From: UBA10103 sp964437185
GTDB lineage: Bacteria > Patescibacteriota > Minisyncoccia > Phycocordibacterales > UBA2100
DNA: 49,158 nucleotides
Direction of reading: 5' to 3'
Assembly (NCBI GenBank): GCA_964437185.1
Contig: CAYTFU010000008.1
Coordinates: 1 to 49,158, forward strand
The notes below the pieces were generated by a model, which ran no database searches, was not told the DNA's origin, and saw nothing but the letters and a program-made list of their open reading frames with translations. Position 1 is the first letter of the stretch; the number at the start of each line of letters is the position of its first letter. This document shows, in pieces, positions 1-8,832 of the stretch. The position numbers and the translations under genes were made by a program.

Positions 1-41
1 GCCTTGAGAAGGCGATGTCCTAACCGTTAGACGATAGGGCC
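1..41 (-). tRNA. tRNA-Glu (anticodon CTC), 5' part only
   Basis: Read on the minus strand, the sequence starts with a 7-base acceptor arm (GGCCCTA), a D-arm with GTCT/AGGAC pairing, and the anticodon stem TCGCC/GGCG with loop TTCTCAA. The loop gives anticodon CTC. The T-arm and 3' acceptor lie outside the window. The tRNA is co-directional with the gene at 75-1514. Confidence 0.85.
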
Positions 42-74
42 TTGACTGACATCTTACTTAAAAACGGAGCTATT

Positions 75-1514
75 TCAATCATCTAGATGCGGAATTACAC
101 CTCGATTCATCAACCCCTTCGGGTCTGTTTGGGATTTGATGCGCTTCCAAGTATCGAGTGTTTCTCGACCGTACTGCTTTTCTACCTGCTCGCGTGTAAG
201 AGAGTGGGTTCCGTATAGATACTTCTTCCCTCCCATCTGATAGCAGGCGTCTCCTAGGTTCTCAATCACTTCCAATATAGACGGAATATCGTCCCTCGTC
301 GCCTCATGATCTATGCTCAAATGGTAGCCAGTAGCCCCGCTCGATAAATCTGACGTGAGGGGGAAGGAAAAGTTAGACATTTTCCTGATGAGAAATCCCC
401 CACACATGTCAGTATGCATTCTTTTTCCAAAAAAAGGCTGCTTCAAAAAAGTTCGCGCCAAATCTCTCTTTATGATTTCGTATCGCGCCCTTTCCAGAAA
501 CTCAAGAAATTTACTTTCGGGAAGGATGTAATCGTGCCACAAGTGGCTTAATTCGCCTTTCTCTGGTTCCTCTTCGGGATACACATACACGGCGCTGTGC
601 TTTTCAGACAACACGGGCGATAGACTAGGCGTTACCATCAAGGGTTTCTCACTCACCACACTCCCATAAAAGTGAAGTGTGTGCCCTAGTAATGGCCTGA
701 TTCGATCCGCAATCTCGTGCGCTTCTTCCTGATTTTCCGCCTCGTAGCCAAATCCAATCCGATACGGAAAGGCGCCTGGTAGATCGAGTATCGATTGATG
801 CGAAAGTTGGAACTGATAACAAAGATGGTACAGTTCATCGCAGTCGCGCATGCGAGTGAGACTACTCATGAATGCATCAGCTGAGTGAAAAACCATTGCA
901 CCGTCTACTACGTATTTTTTGCTGCGCTCAACTCTTACTCGAAATTTCGCAATAACACCTATGCGACCCGATCCAGCAAGCGCGTATCGAAATAGATCCG
1001 AGTTCTCAGACCGAGAGCACTCGAACACACGTCCTTCCATCGTGACCAGCGAAATATGTGTTACATGATTCCAAAGCCCCCCCCTGCTTGACGAATAGAA
1101 GCCCATTCCCCCAACCGACATCGTTCCCGACATGTGAATAGTCTGTCCGGGGTTGTTTGGAAAAACTGGCGGACACCACTCGGGAAAGCGAACGGCTTTC
1201 AATATCTCGTCCCATGAGTCGCCACTGTGCGCTTCCACTTCCTGAATATCTTCCAAGAACCGGATCCCCTTTATTTTTCCAACCCGAACTTGCACGCCTG
1301 TGGTAAGGGTTTGCCCATTCATCGAGTGGCCTGTGTTTCTGATCGTAACCGGTGTCCCTTCATTATTTAGTTGCTGCAATGTCGAGGCGAGTTCCTCGAT
1401 GCTTGTCGGCTCGTACACGCGTGATGGCGTTGCGTAGTACAAGCGGCCGTAATCCGTTTCTTCCTCCTCACGCTCATTAAACGCCGGACCCATTCGATAT
1501 ACGTTTTCTTTCAT
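75..1514 (-). CDS. FAD-linked oxidoreductase (FAD_binding_4 / PCMH type)
   Basis: 479 aa. The N-terminal FAD-binding domain covers roughly residues 30-210. It carries NTGHSMNGQ near residue 60, where His63 sits at the position that covalently holds FAD in several relatives (cytokinin dehydrogenase, alditol oxidase). A Gly-rich stretch (SGTMSVGGMGFYSSSRGG) follows near residues 128-146, and the C-terminus ends like the family (DPKGLMNRGVIP). These enzymes oxidise alcohols, sugars or lactones; the substrate cannot be told. No signal peptide is seen. The start lies 14 nt after the ftsI stop, so it is probably the last gene of the mraZ division operon, which is an unusual neighbour. No Shine-Dalgarno is evident. 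Confidence 0.8.
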   Translation of the reverse strand: MKENVYRMGPAFNEREEEETDYGRLYYATPSRVYEPTSIEELASTLQQLNNEGTPVTIRNTGHSMNGQTLTTGVQVRVGKIKGIRFLEDIQEVEAHSGDSWDEILKAVRFPEWCPPVFPNNPGQTIHMSGTMSVGGMGFYSSSRGGLWNHVTHISLVTMEGRVFECSRSENSDLFRYALAGSGRIGVIAKFRVRVERSKKYVVDGAMVFHSADAFMSSLTRMRDCDELYHLCYQFQLSHQSILDLPGAFPYRIGFGYEAENQEEAHEIADRIRPLLGHTLHFYGSVVSEKPLMVTPSLSPVLSEKHSAVYVYPEEEPEKGELSHLWHDYILPESKFLEFLERARYEIIKRDLARTFLKQPFFGKRMHTDMCGGFLIRKMSNFSFPLTSDLSSGATGYHLSIDHEATRDDIPSILEVIENLGDACYQMGGKKYLYGTHSLTREQVEKQYGRETLDTWKRIKSQTDPKGLMNRGVIPHLDD

Positions 1515-1528
1515 AATGCTCGCCTGCC

Positions 1529-3241
1529 TTAACGATCCGGTGGAATGTTGTAATAGTTTATCAGGTATTTTGAGAGATCGGAGAAGGGATGCGCGAGGGT
1601 GGCGGAGGCGAATTCGGCGCCTTGCGGCTCGACGGCAAAAAGGAAGATGATAAATTCGGGATCGAACGCCGGGAAATACCCAAAGAAAGAGTGGAGGAAA
1701 CGGTCTTCATAGTATCCCCCGCCTCCGGGGATGCCGATCTGCGCAGTGCCTGTCTTCGCTGCGATAGTGTAGTGCTCATTTTTTAGTATTCCCTTGAGGA
1801 GCGCATCGTCATACACCTCGACCAGCATGCGAGTGGTAGTCTCGGTCGAACTCGCGGCAAAGACGCGCACGCCCTCTTCAATGTCGAGTGCGCGTGTAAT
1901 GCCGTTTTCGTACTTCATTGCCTTTACGATGTGAGGATTCGGCATGACACCGCCGTTCGCAAGAGCGGCGAGCGCACGAATCATTGCAATAGGTGTGACG
2001 GCGATCCCCTGCCCGAAGGATGCGCTCGCGTAATCGACATCGTATCCGTTTTGAATTGCTTGAATGCGTCCTTTCGCTTCATTGGGCAGATCGATATCGG
2101 TTCTCGCGCCGAGCTGCATCGCCTCGACATACCGACCAAATACCTCATGACCCATTTTGTCGACGACGTACGAGACGCCTGTGTTGAGCGATTGACTGAG
2201 CACCTCTTGCATAGGCACGACTCCGCGCGCCTTACCGTCGTAATTGCATATCTTTTTCCCACTTTTTTCGATGCAACCTTTATCATTGTATGTGGTACGT
2301 GGCGTGACCGCCCCAATATCGATGCCGGAGGCCATCGTGAGCGGCTTCATAATCGATCCCATCTCATAAATATTTTCGACGAGCGGATTTGAAAATATCC
2401 CGAGGTCATCGACGGTATTGTAGGTATTGAGATCAAAAGTCGGGCGCACTGCCATCGCGATTATTTCTCCCGTCTGAGGATCCATGACTATCCCCCCTAC
2501 GAGCTCGGGACTGTATGCTTGCATCACGCCTCGGAGTGTTTTCTCAAGCTCCGCCTGCGCGCGCGGCTCAATCGAGGTGATAATCGAGCCGTGCTCAAGA
2601 GAAGGATCGATCGCCACGACCGCCCCAAGATTTGTAAATATTTCGGCAAATGGATTGACGTATCGTCCCGATTGCGTTTTTGCGAGAGATTCCTGCCACC
2701 GTTTTTCGAGCCCATAGACGCCCGTGCGTACATTGCCTTGAAAGCCCACGAATCCGATGACCTGCGCGGCGAGATCGTCGGCGGGATAAAATCGCCACTG
2801 ATCCTGCACGAGGATGACCCCCGGCAGCTTGAGCGCTCTGATTTTTTTTGCGGCAGTGTCGGAGACGCGCGTAGCCACCTCCTCGTAGGGATCGTCCTTT
2901 TTTGCAGCGCTCGTTGCAAACCGTGCCTCATCCAGCGTCGTTATGTCGCGTATAGCTTTGTACACGTTGCTTGCATCCGTAATCTCCTTCGGCTTTATCG
3001 CAATGCGCCAGCCCGTCTGCATCACCGCAGCCGATACGAGCTCGCCGTCTTTGGACGTAAAGAAAATATCTGCCCTGCCTTCGGTATCCGAACTCGCCTG
3101 CACGTACTGCGCCTCTGCATCTCTCACGTATCCCTTACCGTGCACGATCTGCACAAAGTACAGACGCGTAATGATCAAGACCGCAGCGATCACAAATACG
3201 CCACCGACGAGGCGCGCACGAAATATGAATTTAGATCGCAT
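1529..3241 (-). CDS. ftsI: Class B penicillin-binding protein, FtsI/PBP3 type
   Basis: 570 aa from ATG 3241. It is a septal peptidoglycan transpeptidase acting outside the membrane with FtsW. There is one N-terminal membrane segment (about residues 10-30) and a dimerisation/pedestal domain. The transpeptidase domain has all three motifs: S296-I-M-K299, S352-L-N354 and K497-T-G499. A GTG start at 3259 is also open in frame, but ATG 3241 places the basic residues directly before the membrane helix and gives only an 11-nt overlap with ftsL. Gene order mraZ-rsmH-ftsL-ftsI supports FtsI rather than PBP2. Confidence 0.93.
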   Translation of the reverse strand: MRSKFIFRARLVGGVFVIAAVLIITRLYFVQIVHGKGYVRDAEAQYVQASSDTEGRADIFFTSKDGELVSAAVMQTGWRIAIKPKEITDASNVYKAIRDITTLDEARFATSAAKKDDPYEEVATRVSDTAAKKIRALKLPGVILVQDQWRFYPADDLAAQVIGFVGFQGNVRTGVYGLEKRWQESLAKTQSGRYVNPFAEIFTNLGAVVAIDPSLEHGSIITSIEPRAQAELEKTLRGVMQAYSPELVGGIVMDPQTGEIIAMAVRPTFDLNTYNTVDDLGIFSNPLVENIYEMGSIMKPLTMASGIDIGAVTPRTTYNDKGCIEKSGKKICNYDGKARGVVPMQEVLSQSLNTGVSYVVDKMGHEVFGRYVEAMQLGARTDIDLPNEAKGRIQAIQNGYDVDYASASFGQGIAVTPIAMIRALAALANGGVMPNPHIVKAMKYENGITRALDIEEGVRVFAASSTETTTRMLVEVYDDALLKGILKNEHYTIAAKTGTAQIGIPGGGGYYEDRFLHSFFGYFPAFDPEFIIFLFAVEPQGAEFASATLAHPFSDLSKYLINYYNIPPDR

Positions 3242-3629
3242 TGCGAGCAATTGTAGCACTGCCTACATTGCCCGGACGATACACGTAATCGACGTCGCTT
3301 ACTTTCGAAAGGCCTATCGAAGCGCCGGAATCAGGGGTGACCGAGTGTGAGAGCGAAAAGTACTGCTCTTCGAGCGCAGCAATGGCTCCTTGCGATTGTG
3401 TCACCTGAGCAAGCGCCTCCTTTCGTGCCATCACATTGAGAACGGACGCAGAAATAAAATACATGTATCCAAATATGAGCAATGCGAGCACCGCGCCAAG
3501 TACTCGAAATGCGTGGCGCTCAAAAGGGTGTTCGGTGGAAAGTGAAATGCCGGCGGTCGCATCAAATTCCAATTTTCCCTGGAATATCGACGGCATGTGT
3601 TTACTGATTTTTTGAATTCGGGTTTTCAT
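3231..3629 (-). CDS. ftsL: FtsL-like divisome protein
   Basis: 132 aa, starting at the ATG that overlaps the rsmH stop (ATGA). It has a cytoplasmic N-terminus of about 50 residues, one membrane helix (VLGAVLALLIFGYMYFISAS) and a periplasmic helical stretch with Gln/Glu-rich coiled-coil character (ALAQVTQSQGAIAALEEQ). Sequence similarity to FtsL families is always weak. The call rests on topology, size and position between rsmH and ftsI, so the role in recruiting FtsI/FtsW is inferred. Confidence 0.65.
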   Translation of the reverse strand: MKTRIQKISKHMPSIFQGKLEFDATAGISLSTEHPFERHAFRVLGAVLALLIFGYMYFISASVLNVMARKEALAQVTQSQGAIAALEEQYFSLSHSVTPDSGASIGLSKVSDVDYVYRPGNVGSATIARNAI

Positions 3630-4609
3630 ATTTTTTCGATGATGCGAAGTTTGGCGCTGTGAGCGCGCGGATTTGTACGAAGTTCCTCTGGGCCGGCAAT
3701 GATGGGTTTTTTTGTAAGGTTCAATCCTTCCCCCGCCGAATGCCACTGCCGAAAGGTTTGTTTTACTATCCGATCCTCAAGCGAATGGAAGGAAATGACC
3801 GCAATTCGTCCGCTTGGTGCGAGTAGACGCCATGCATCTGCGAGTGCCTTTGTGAGCGATCCGAGTTCGTCGTTTACGGCAATTCGGAGCGCCTGAAAGG
3901 TTCGCGTCGCCGGATGAATTTTTCCATGGCGATACGAAGCGGGTACCGAGTGCACGATTGTCTCAACGAGCTCAGACGTCGTAGTGAGGGGCTTGATTGC
4001 GCGTCTCTCGACGATTCCCTTGGCTATTCGTCGCGAATATCGCTCCTCGCCCCATCCGTAGAGCACGTCAGCAATCGAGCTTTCCTCCCACTCGTTTACG
4101 ATTTTCGCGGCTGTAAGACTGTTTTCGGCCGGGTGCGTCGCAAACGTCATGAGAAGCGGCTCGTCGCGCATGAGAGAAAATCCTCTGCCCACCGCGAGCT
4201 GATAGCTGCTCCATCCGAGGTCAAACAGCGCCTTGTCTATGCGTTGAATTCCTCTTTCGGGCAAATGCTTCGCGATGTCGCGAAAATTGCCTTTAACGAG
4301 AATGGTTTTCGCATCAACGCCGCTGAGAGCGACGCGCGCCCTTTCGATTGCGTCGTGATCTTCGTCGAATCCGACGAGCACTCCGCTCTCCCCAAGCTGC
4401 TTTGCCATCGCAAGCGCGTGTCCCGCTCCCCCGAGCGTCGCATCAACCACTACATCGTTCTCACGAATTGCGAGACCAGATAGTACTTCGTGTAAAAGAA
4501 CCGGCAGGTGCTTCTGCTCCGGAGGTTTAACCTCCGGAGTTGACGGCACCTGATTGCCGGAGAATCGAGAGCGTCGCGTGCGCATGACGTTATTGAAATT
4601 CTCCAGCAA
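3626..4609 (-). CDS. rsmH: 16S rRNA (cytosine1402-N4)-methyltransferase
   Basis: 327 aa; the family is usually 300-320. Formerly MraW, it N4-methylates C1402 of 16S rRNA using SAM. Visible are LPVLLHEVLSGL near residue 36, the SAM motif VVDATLGGAGHALAMA, VGFDEDHDAI, the FDLGWSSYQL box (DLGxSSxQ) and the C-terminal VISFHSLEDRIVKQTFR. The N-terminus carries about 30 extra residues (Arg/Pro-rich), so a later start is possible but none is obvious. It is preceded by mraZ with a 17-nt gap and overlaps ftsL by 4 nt. Confidence 0.95.
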   Translation of the reverse strand: MLENFNNVMRTRRSRFSGNQVPSTPEVKPPEQKHLPVLLHEVLSGLAIRENDVVVDATLGGAGHALAMAKQLGESGVLVGFDEDHDAIERARVALSGVDAKTILVKGNFRDIAKHLPERGIQRIDKALFDLGWSSYQLAVGRGFSLMRDEPLLMTFATHPAENSLTAAKIVNEWEESSIADVLYGWGEERYSRRIAKGIVERRAIKPLTTTSELVETIVHSVPASYRHGKIHPATRTFQALRIAVNDELGSLTKALADAWRLLAPSGRIAVISFHSLEDRIVKQTFRQWHSAGEGLNLTKKPIIAGPEELRTNPRAHSAKLRIIEKI

Positions 4610-4626
4610 TCAAATGCTGCCAAGGA

Positions 4627-5070
4627 TTAGAGTGCGCCTATTTGATCGAGCTTCGCAGCCATTTGATCCGCGTTTTTCTCGATGAGCGTCTTGTACACGC
4701 TCCAGGCTTCTGCATCCCAGATCTCGACGTGATCTGAAATTCCGGCAAATATGATTCGCTTCTTCAACCCCGCAAACGCTTTCTGGTGATCCGGAATCAA
4801 AATGCGACCTATGCCGTCGACATCCAATTCCGCCGCACCTGAGAGCATGAACCGATTGAATCCTCGCGTATCTGCATTCACCATCGAAAGCGATTGGAGC
4901 TTCTTCGCGACAGCTTCCCACCCCGCTCTCGAGTACGCATACAGACAGTGATCGAGGCCTCGCGTAACGACAATTTTCTTACCCATTGCCGAACGAAAAA
5001 CCTTTGGCAACGAGACACGCTTTTTTTCATCAAGCGTATGCTCGTATTCACCGATCAAGAGGTTTGTCAT
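4627..5070 (-). CDS. mraZ: Transcriptional regulator MraZ
   Basis: 147 aa from ATG 5070, the normal family length; an upstream in-frame start at 5109 would add 13 residues and swallow the operator boxes. It contains two SpoVT/AbrB-type repeats: LIGEYEHTLDEKKRVSLPK near the N-terminus, and ELDVDGIGRILIPDHQKAFAGL in the second half (D-x-x-G-R-I-x-I-P). MraZ forms a ring and represses its own division operon by binding GTGGG repeats. Two such repeats sit directly upstream, which supports autoregulation here. Confidence 0.95.
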   Translation of the reverse strand: MTNLLIGEYEHTLDEKKRVSLPKVFRSAMGKKIVVTRGLDHCLYAYSRAGWEAVAKKLQSLSMVNADTRGFNRFMLSGAAELDVDGIGRILIPDHQKAFAGLKKRIIFAGISDHVEIWDAEAWSVYKTLIEKNADQMAAKLDQIGAL

Positions 5071-5074
5071 ATTT

Positions 5075-5090
5075 CCCACTCTATCCCACT
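5075..5090 (-). promoter_or_regulatory. MraZ-binding boxes (two AGTGGG repeats)
   Basis: On the minus strand AGTGGG occurs twice, at 5090-5085 and 5080-5075, exactly 10 bp apart and ending 4 nt before the mraZ ATG. Direct GTGGG repeats at 10-bp spacing are the known MraZ operator form in other bacteria, usually with three or more copies; only two are seen here. Confidence 0.7.
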
Positions 5091-5097
5091 GCGATAG

Positions 5098-5124
5098 ATT
5101 GTATACCACTATAGCCTATCGCAA
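5098..5124 (-). promoter_or_regulatory. Candidate promoter of the mraZ division operon
   Basis: On the minus strand TTGCGA (5124-5119) and TACAAT (5103-5098) are separated by 15 nt, which is short. Transcription would begin near 5091, so the MraZ boxes would sit at the start of the transcript, as expected for repression. Confidence 0.4.
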
Positions 5125-5134
5125 GGCACTTATC

Positions 5135-5163
5135 CACACTGCTCCGCGCAGCGGAGCAGTGTG
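5135..5163. repeat. Perfect 12-bp hairpin in the guaA-side intergenic region
   Basis: CACACTGCTCCG and CGGAGCAGTGTG are exact reverse complements around a 5-nt loop. No T-run follows on either strand, so it is not a classical intrinsic terminator. The segment 5104-5257 holds no gene, but has this hairpin and a second, weaker CCTGC/GCAGG pair. Confidence 0.6.
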
Positions 5164-5257
5164 TCCTGCGTAGCCTTGGCGTAGCAGGGCAAAAGACCAA
5201 CCGATGGAAAGTCTTGAGAAGCTTCGCAGTGCGGGCACCAACTCTCGACGTTTAAGA

Positions 5258-5608
5258 TCAGTTTTTTATCTCAGAGGGCATTTCGCTTAGTGTCGCTTTC
5301 TCTACCTCTATGAGAATTGCCAGTTGCTCAGCGACTTGCGCCCTCTCTACTCGCTTTCGTGCCAACATGGCAGTGAGAGTACCTCCCTTACCCTCCAGGC
5401 CTGCACGAAGATCGATTTTTTTCTGATCGGGGAATTTTGTAGGATCGGATGTGGCAATTTTTTCTTCAAGGCTGGCTATAGCAGCATCAAGCTGCGCAAG
5501 TGCGTCAGTGTGAGAGACCATTTCTCTTGCCACAGCGGCGTACTCCGCACGCCAATCATTGGGGGTCCTCGGTGATTTATTATTGCGATTCGGGCCTCCT
5601 TCGTTCAT
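5258..5608 (-). CDS. Small helical coiled-coil protein, unknown function
   Basis: 116 aa. It is charged and Ala/Leu/Glu-rich, predicted mostly helical, with no membrane segment and no Cys. Heptad-like runs (ALAQLDAAIASLEEKIA; MLARKRVERAQVAEQLAILIEVEKA) suggest a helical hairpin. It is divergent from guaA with only 45 nt between the starts. I do not recognise a family. Confidence 0.6.
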   Translation of the reverse strand: MNEGGPNRNNKSPRTPNDWRAEYAAVAREMVSHTDALAQLDAAIASLEEKIATSDPTKFPDQKKIDLRAGLEGKGGTLTAMLARKRVERAQVAEQLAILIEVEKATLSEMPSEIKN

Positions 5609-5653
5609 ACAAATACTTTCTGATGTGGCTCAATTTTATGATACTATCCCACA

Positions 5654-7255
5654 ATGCTGAGAATATTCCAATCGGCTACGCCCGAGGCGCTTGAGGGAAT
5701 CGCTGAGGAAATGCGCGTGCGGCAGACGAAGCACTTTGTCCTCATGTTCTCCATGGGGAGTCAGTTTGACCACCTCATTGTGCAACAGCTCGCGAAGCTC
5801 GGCGTATATTGCATCGTCGGCGATCCCGCGAGTGTGAAGGCGGAGGATGTAAAAAAAGCAGCGCCTTCAGGCATCATTCTTTCGGGCGGCCCCGCATCGG
5901 TACACGACGAACCGCCACCATTTGACGCTGAGATTTTCGATCTTGGCATTCCAACGCTCGGTGTATGCCTCGGATTCCAAATGTGGGCCAAGCATGTGGG
6001 AGCGAAGGTCACTCCGCAGGCGAAGCGAGAATTCGGCGTCCATACACTTCACGTGACGGGCGACGACCCCCTCTTTGCGGGAGTCTCGAAGGATACGCAG
6101 GTGCTCGAAAGTCACGGCGACGCCATTGAGGCAGGCTCGGCGATTACCGTACTTGGGGCCACGGATGACGCTCCCGTATCCGCCGGGCGCCATGGACACC
6201 TCTGGGGCGTGCAATTTCACCCTGAGGTCACAGACAGCCTCGAGGGCGCAAAACTATATGAAAATTTCTGTGGCACAATCTGCGGAATTACCGATCGCTT
6301 CCCTGCGCACAACGTCGCACAGCTCAAAATTCACGATCTCAAGAGACACATAGGAGATGCAAACGTTGTTATCGCACTTTCGGGTGGATCCGATTCTTCG
6401 GTTGTCGCGTATCTTCTCAAACACGCGATGGTAGAAAGTAGCGGCAAATTGCACGGCGTGTACATCCGCGGCATTGACCGACCAGACGATGAAGCGTATG
6501 TGCTCAAATATTTTGGCAAGCAGGATTGGATCACCGTCGAGGTGGTCGACGCGACCGAGCGCTTTCTCACGGCGCTCAGCGGCCGAGTGCAGATGAAGGA
6601 AAAGCGCGTCGTCATGCGCGATGTCTATAAGGGAGTTCTTGAAGAAAAAATCAAATTTTATGAAGCAAAGTTTATCGCCCAAGGTACGCTCTACACCGAT
6701 TTGCGCGAGAGCGGCGAGGGCCATCTCACGGGCGCGCGCGTCGCAGAAATCAAGGTACACCACAACACGGGCATAGATTTCTCAGTGCCTGAAATCCGAC
6801 CGCTCGAAGATCAAGTCAAAGATTCGGCGCGCAGCATTGGCCGCGACATCGGCGTTCCCGAAGACCTCTTGCTGCGCCATCCCTTCCCTGGCCCCGGACT
6901 CGTCGTGCGCATCGAGGGTGAAGTAACTGCCGAGAGTCTCAAAATCGCGCGCGCGATAGACGGCATTTACATTGAAGAGCTGCGCGCCGCAGACCTATAC
7001 AAGACAGTGTGGCAAGCCGGGGCCACACTCACGCGCTCAGAGCACACCGTCAGTAAGGGCGACGACGCGGGCGTGGGCCACGTGGTCGCTCTCTGGGCCA
7101 TCTGGAGCGTCAATGGCTTCACCGCGCGCTTCGCCAAGCTCCCTTACCACTTTCTTGAAAAGGTTTCTCGACGCATTACCAATGAAGTGCGCGAAGTCGG
7201 CGCGGTCGTCTACCGCATCTCCGACAAACCCCCCGCTACCATCGAGTGGGGTTGA
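5654..7255 (+). CDS. guaA: GMP synthase (glutamine-hydrolysing)
   Basis: 533 aa. It converts XMP, ATP and glutamine to GMP. The N-terminal class I amidotransferase carries the nucleophile Cys in GVCLGFQMW and the His/Glu of QFHPEV. The central ATP pyrophosphatase P-loop reads SGGSDSSV; the usual SGGVDSS has Ser for Val here. The C-terminal dimerisation domain has RHPFPGPGL and ends KPPATIEWG. The amidotransferase begins about 22 residues later than the first Met. TACTAT 6 nt before ATG 5654 supports that start as leaderless; ATG 5711 would remove the extension. Confidence 0.96.
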   Translation: MLRIFQSATPEALEGIAEEMRVRQTKHFVLMFSMGSQFDHLIVQQLAKLGVYCIVGDPASVKAEDVKKAAPSGIILSGGPASVHDEPPPFDAEIFDLGIPTLGVCLGFQMWAKHVGAKVTPQAKREFGVHTLHVTGDDPLFAGVSKDTQVLESHGDAIEAGSAITVLGATDDAPVSAGRHGHLWGVQFHPEVTDSLEGAKLYENFCGTICGITDRFPAHNVAQLKIHDLKRHIGDANVVIALSGGSDSSVVAYLLKHAMVESSGKLHGVYIRGIDRPDDEAYVLKYFGKQDWITVEVVDATERFLTALSGRVQMKEKRVVMRDVYKGVLEEKIKFYEAKFIAQGTLYTDLRESGEGHLTGARVAEIKVHHNTGIDFSVPEIRPLEDQVKDSARSIGRDIGVPEDLLLRHPFPGPGLVVRIEGEVTAESLKIARAIDGIYIEELRAADLYKTVWQAGATLTRSEHTVSKGDDAGVGHVVALWAIWSVNGFTARFAKLPYHFLEKVSRRITNEVREVGAVVYRISDKPPATIEWG

Positions 7256-7302
7256 AATAGGTCGTCAGGTGGACTTTTCGAGACGTGGTACACTTTTGAG
7301 GT

Positions 7303-7608
7303 ATGGCAAAAAAGACAACGATAGACGAGCTGGGTGAGATGATGACCTATGTTGTAAGCAACATGGCGACGAAGGACGATATTCGAGACATTCGTGCCGA
7401 TATGGCGACGAAAGATGATATTCAAACCCTTCGAACCGACATTGCTGGAATCAGAGAAGAACTTAGAGACATCAAGCAGCGATTGAAAAAGCTTGAAGAA
7501 CTAGTTTCGGACCACGCGGGACACAGCAAAGAAATCGATCACGCCCTCGAGCGCATCGCGGCCATCGAACGCCACCTCGGCCTCAAACCAAAAGCCCACA
7601 CTCGATAA
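7303..7608 (+). CDS. Small coiled-coil protein with MATKDDI repeats
   Basis: 101 aa. The motif MATKDDI occurs twice (with RDIRAD and QTLRTD after it), followed by a long heptad coiled coil (REELRDIKQRLKKLEELV). No membrane segment. Similar short coiled-coil proteins with this repeat are common hypotheticals in Patescibacteria. TACACT lies 8 nt before the ATG. It follows guaA by 47 nt. Function unknown. Confidence 0.75.
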   Translation: MAKKTTIDELGEMMTYVVSNMATKDDIRDIRADMATKDDIQTLRTDIAGIREELRDIKQRLKKLEELVSDHAGHSKEIDHALERIAAIERHLGLKPKAHTR

Positions 7609-7662
7609 TCGCTCGCGTTTTGAATGCGCGAACAATTATTCATGACGCCGAAACTTTGTTTG

Positions 7663-7733
7663 TGGACCCACGGGGAATCGGACCCCGCCCTCGTCCATGC
7701 CATGGACGCGTTATACCACTTAACTATGGGCCC
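7663..7733 (-). tRNA. tRNA-Ala (anticodon GGC)
   Basis: Minus strand: acceptor GGGCCCA/TGGGTCC, anticodon stem CGTCC/GGACG with loop ATGGCAT giving GGC, and T-arm CGGGG/CCCCG with loop TCCGATT. CCA is not encoded. Confidence 0.93.
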
Positions 7734-7801
7734 TGAACTCAGCAATAATACCAAAAGTGCCAGGTTAGGCCAAACATTGCGACGAGTCTGTGCGACGTAA
7801 C

Positions 7802-8758
7802 TTATTCAGTCTCAAATAGTTCGCTCAGAGATTCCCCTTCTTCGATTCGGTGGATCGCGTCGCCTATGAGACCGCCGACCGATACTACTTCGATCTTCTC
7901 GCTCATTGGACGGTCGGCCGAGATTGTGTCCGTGATGAAAAGTTTCTTGATGGGCGATCCATCGAGCTTGGCCATCGCATCGCCCGAGAGCACACCGTGC
8001 GTGGCGCTCGCGTAAACTTCGCGTGCTCCGTGCTCCATGAGAAGTTCCGCAGCGCGCGCGAGTGTGCCGCACGTGTCTGCCATGTCGTCGGTAATAAGTG
8101 CTACTTTGTCTTTCACATCGCCGATCAACTTCATGCGGGCAATCTGATTGGGAATTTCGCGCTCTTTGTGGATAATCGCGAGGTCTGCCGATTTCATGAG
8201 GCGCTTCGCATACGATTGAGCGCGCACCACTCCCCCTGCGTCGGGAGAAACGATAGTGAGGTCGTCGGCTTCGAGTGCATCCTTAAAGACTTCTCGAAAA
8301 TGTGATACGAAGACCTGTCGCGCATAGAGATTGTCCACGATCGTTCTGTGGAAGAAACCTCCGATCGCATCATTATGCAGATCCATGGTGAGAAAACGCG
8401 TTGCCCCCGCATGCTCTATCATCCGCGCAAACACCGCTGCTGATATCGGCTCACGAGGCTTCGATTTACGATCCTGCCTAGAATATCCAAAGTATGGGAC
8501 GACGGCCGTCACCTCGTTGGCAGAAGCGCCTCGAGCTGCGTCAATGGCGAGCATGAGGCGGACGAAATTTTCCGCGGGAGGATTCGTGGGCTGTATGAGA
8601 AAAATGTTTTTTCCTCTCAGATTTTCCAAAAACTGAACTTGTTGTTCACCGTCGCTGAATGATCGACATTTTATCTGTCCGAGCGGCATGTTGAGCTTTT
8701 CAGAAATCTTCTGCGCGAGACCATCGTTTGCGCCGAGACTGAAAATCTTGAATGCCAT
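7802..8758 (-). CDS. prs: Ribose-phosphate pyrophosphokinase
   Basis: 318 aa from ATG 8758, the normal length; a longer reading frame to 8854 exists but its first 32 residues do not resemble the family. It makes PRPP from ribose-5-phosphate and ATP for nucleotide synthesis. Motifs: RSFSDGEQQVQF, the ATP loop YFGYSRQDRKSKPREPISA, MDLHNDAIGGFF, and the PRPP loop VALITDDMADTCGTLARAA. In the PRPP loop DDMADTCGT matches D-D-M-x-D-T-x-G-T. A promoter lies just upstream. Confidence 0.96.
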   Translation of the reverse strand: MAFKIFSLGANDGLAQKISEKLNMPLGQIKCRSFSDGEQQVQFLENLRGKNIFLIQPTNPPAENFVRLMLAIDAARGASANEVTAVVPYFGYSRQDRKSKPREPISAAVFARMIEHAGATRFLTMDLHNDAIGGFFHRTIVDNLYARQVFVSHFREVFKDALEADDLTIVSPDAGGVVRAQSYAKRLMKSADLAIIHKEREIPNQIARMKLIGDVKDKVALITDDMADTCGTLARAAELLMEHGAREVYASATHGVLSGDAMAKLDGSPIKKLFITDTISADRPMSEKIEVVSVGGLIGDAIHRIEEGESLSELFETE

Positions 8759-8767
8759 AGTACTGAT

Positions 8768-8796
8768 ACTATACCATTTCTCTTTGCACGAACGAA
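8768..8796 (-). promoter_or_regulatory. prs promoter
   Basis: Minus strand: TTCGTT (8796-8791), 17 nt, TATAGT (8773-8768), then 9 nt to the prs ATG. Transcription would start at or within a few nt of the start codon. A TATAAT on the plus strand at 8801-8806 faces the other way and could serve the tRNA cluster. Confidence 0.6.
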
Positions 8797-8820
8797 GCGG
8801 TATAATCCCCGCACAGAAAA

Positions 8821-8832
8821 GCACCTTTAGCT
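8821..8832 (+). repeat. Copy of the first 12 nt of the tRNA-Val gene
   Basis: GCACCTTTAGCT here equals positions 8936-8947, the 5' end of tRNA-Val. After 12 nt the sequences diverge. Between the two copies lies an 8-bp hairpin (8908-8927, GCTCCGAT/ATCGGAGC, loop GTAA). Confidence 0.55.

Noticed and set aside
2519..3256. 245-aa plus-strand open frame opposite ftsI
   Set aside because: It is fully antisense to a confidently identified gene and has no family features.
5654..7255. Disrupted GMP synthase because of SGGSDSSV instead of SGGVDSS
   Set aside because: The changed position is not catalytic and all other motifs are intact.
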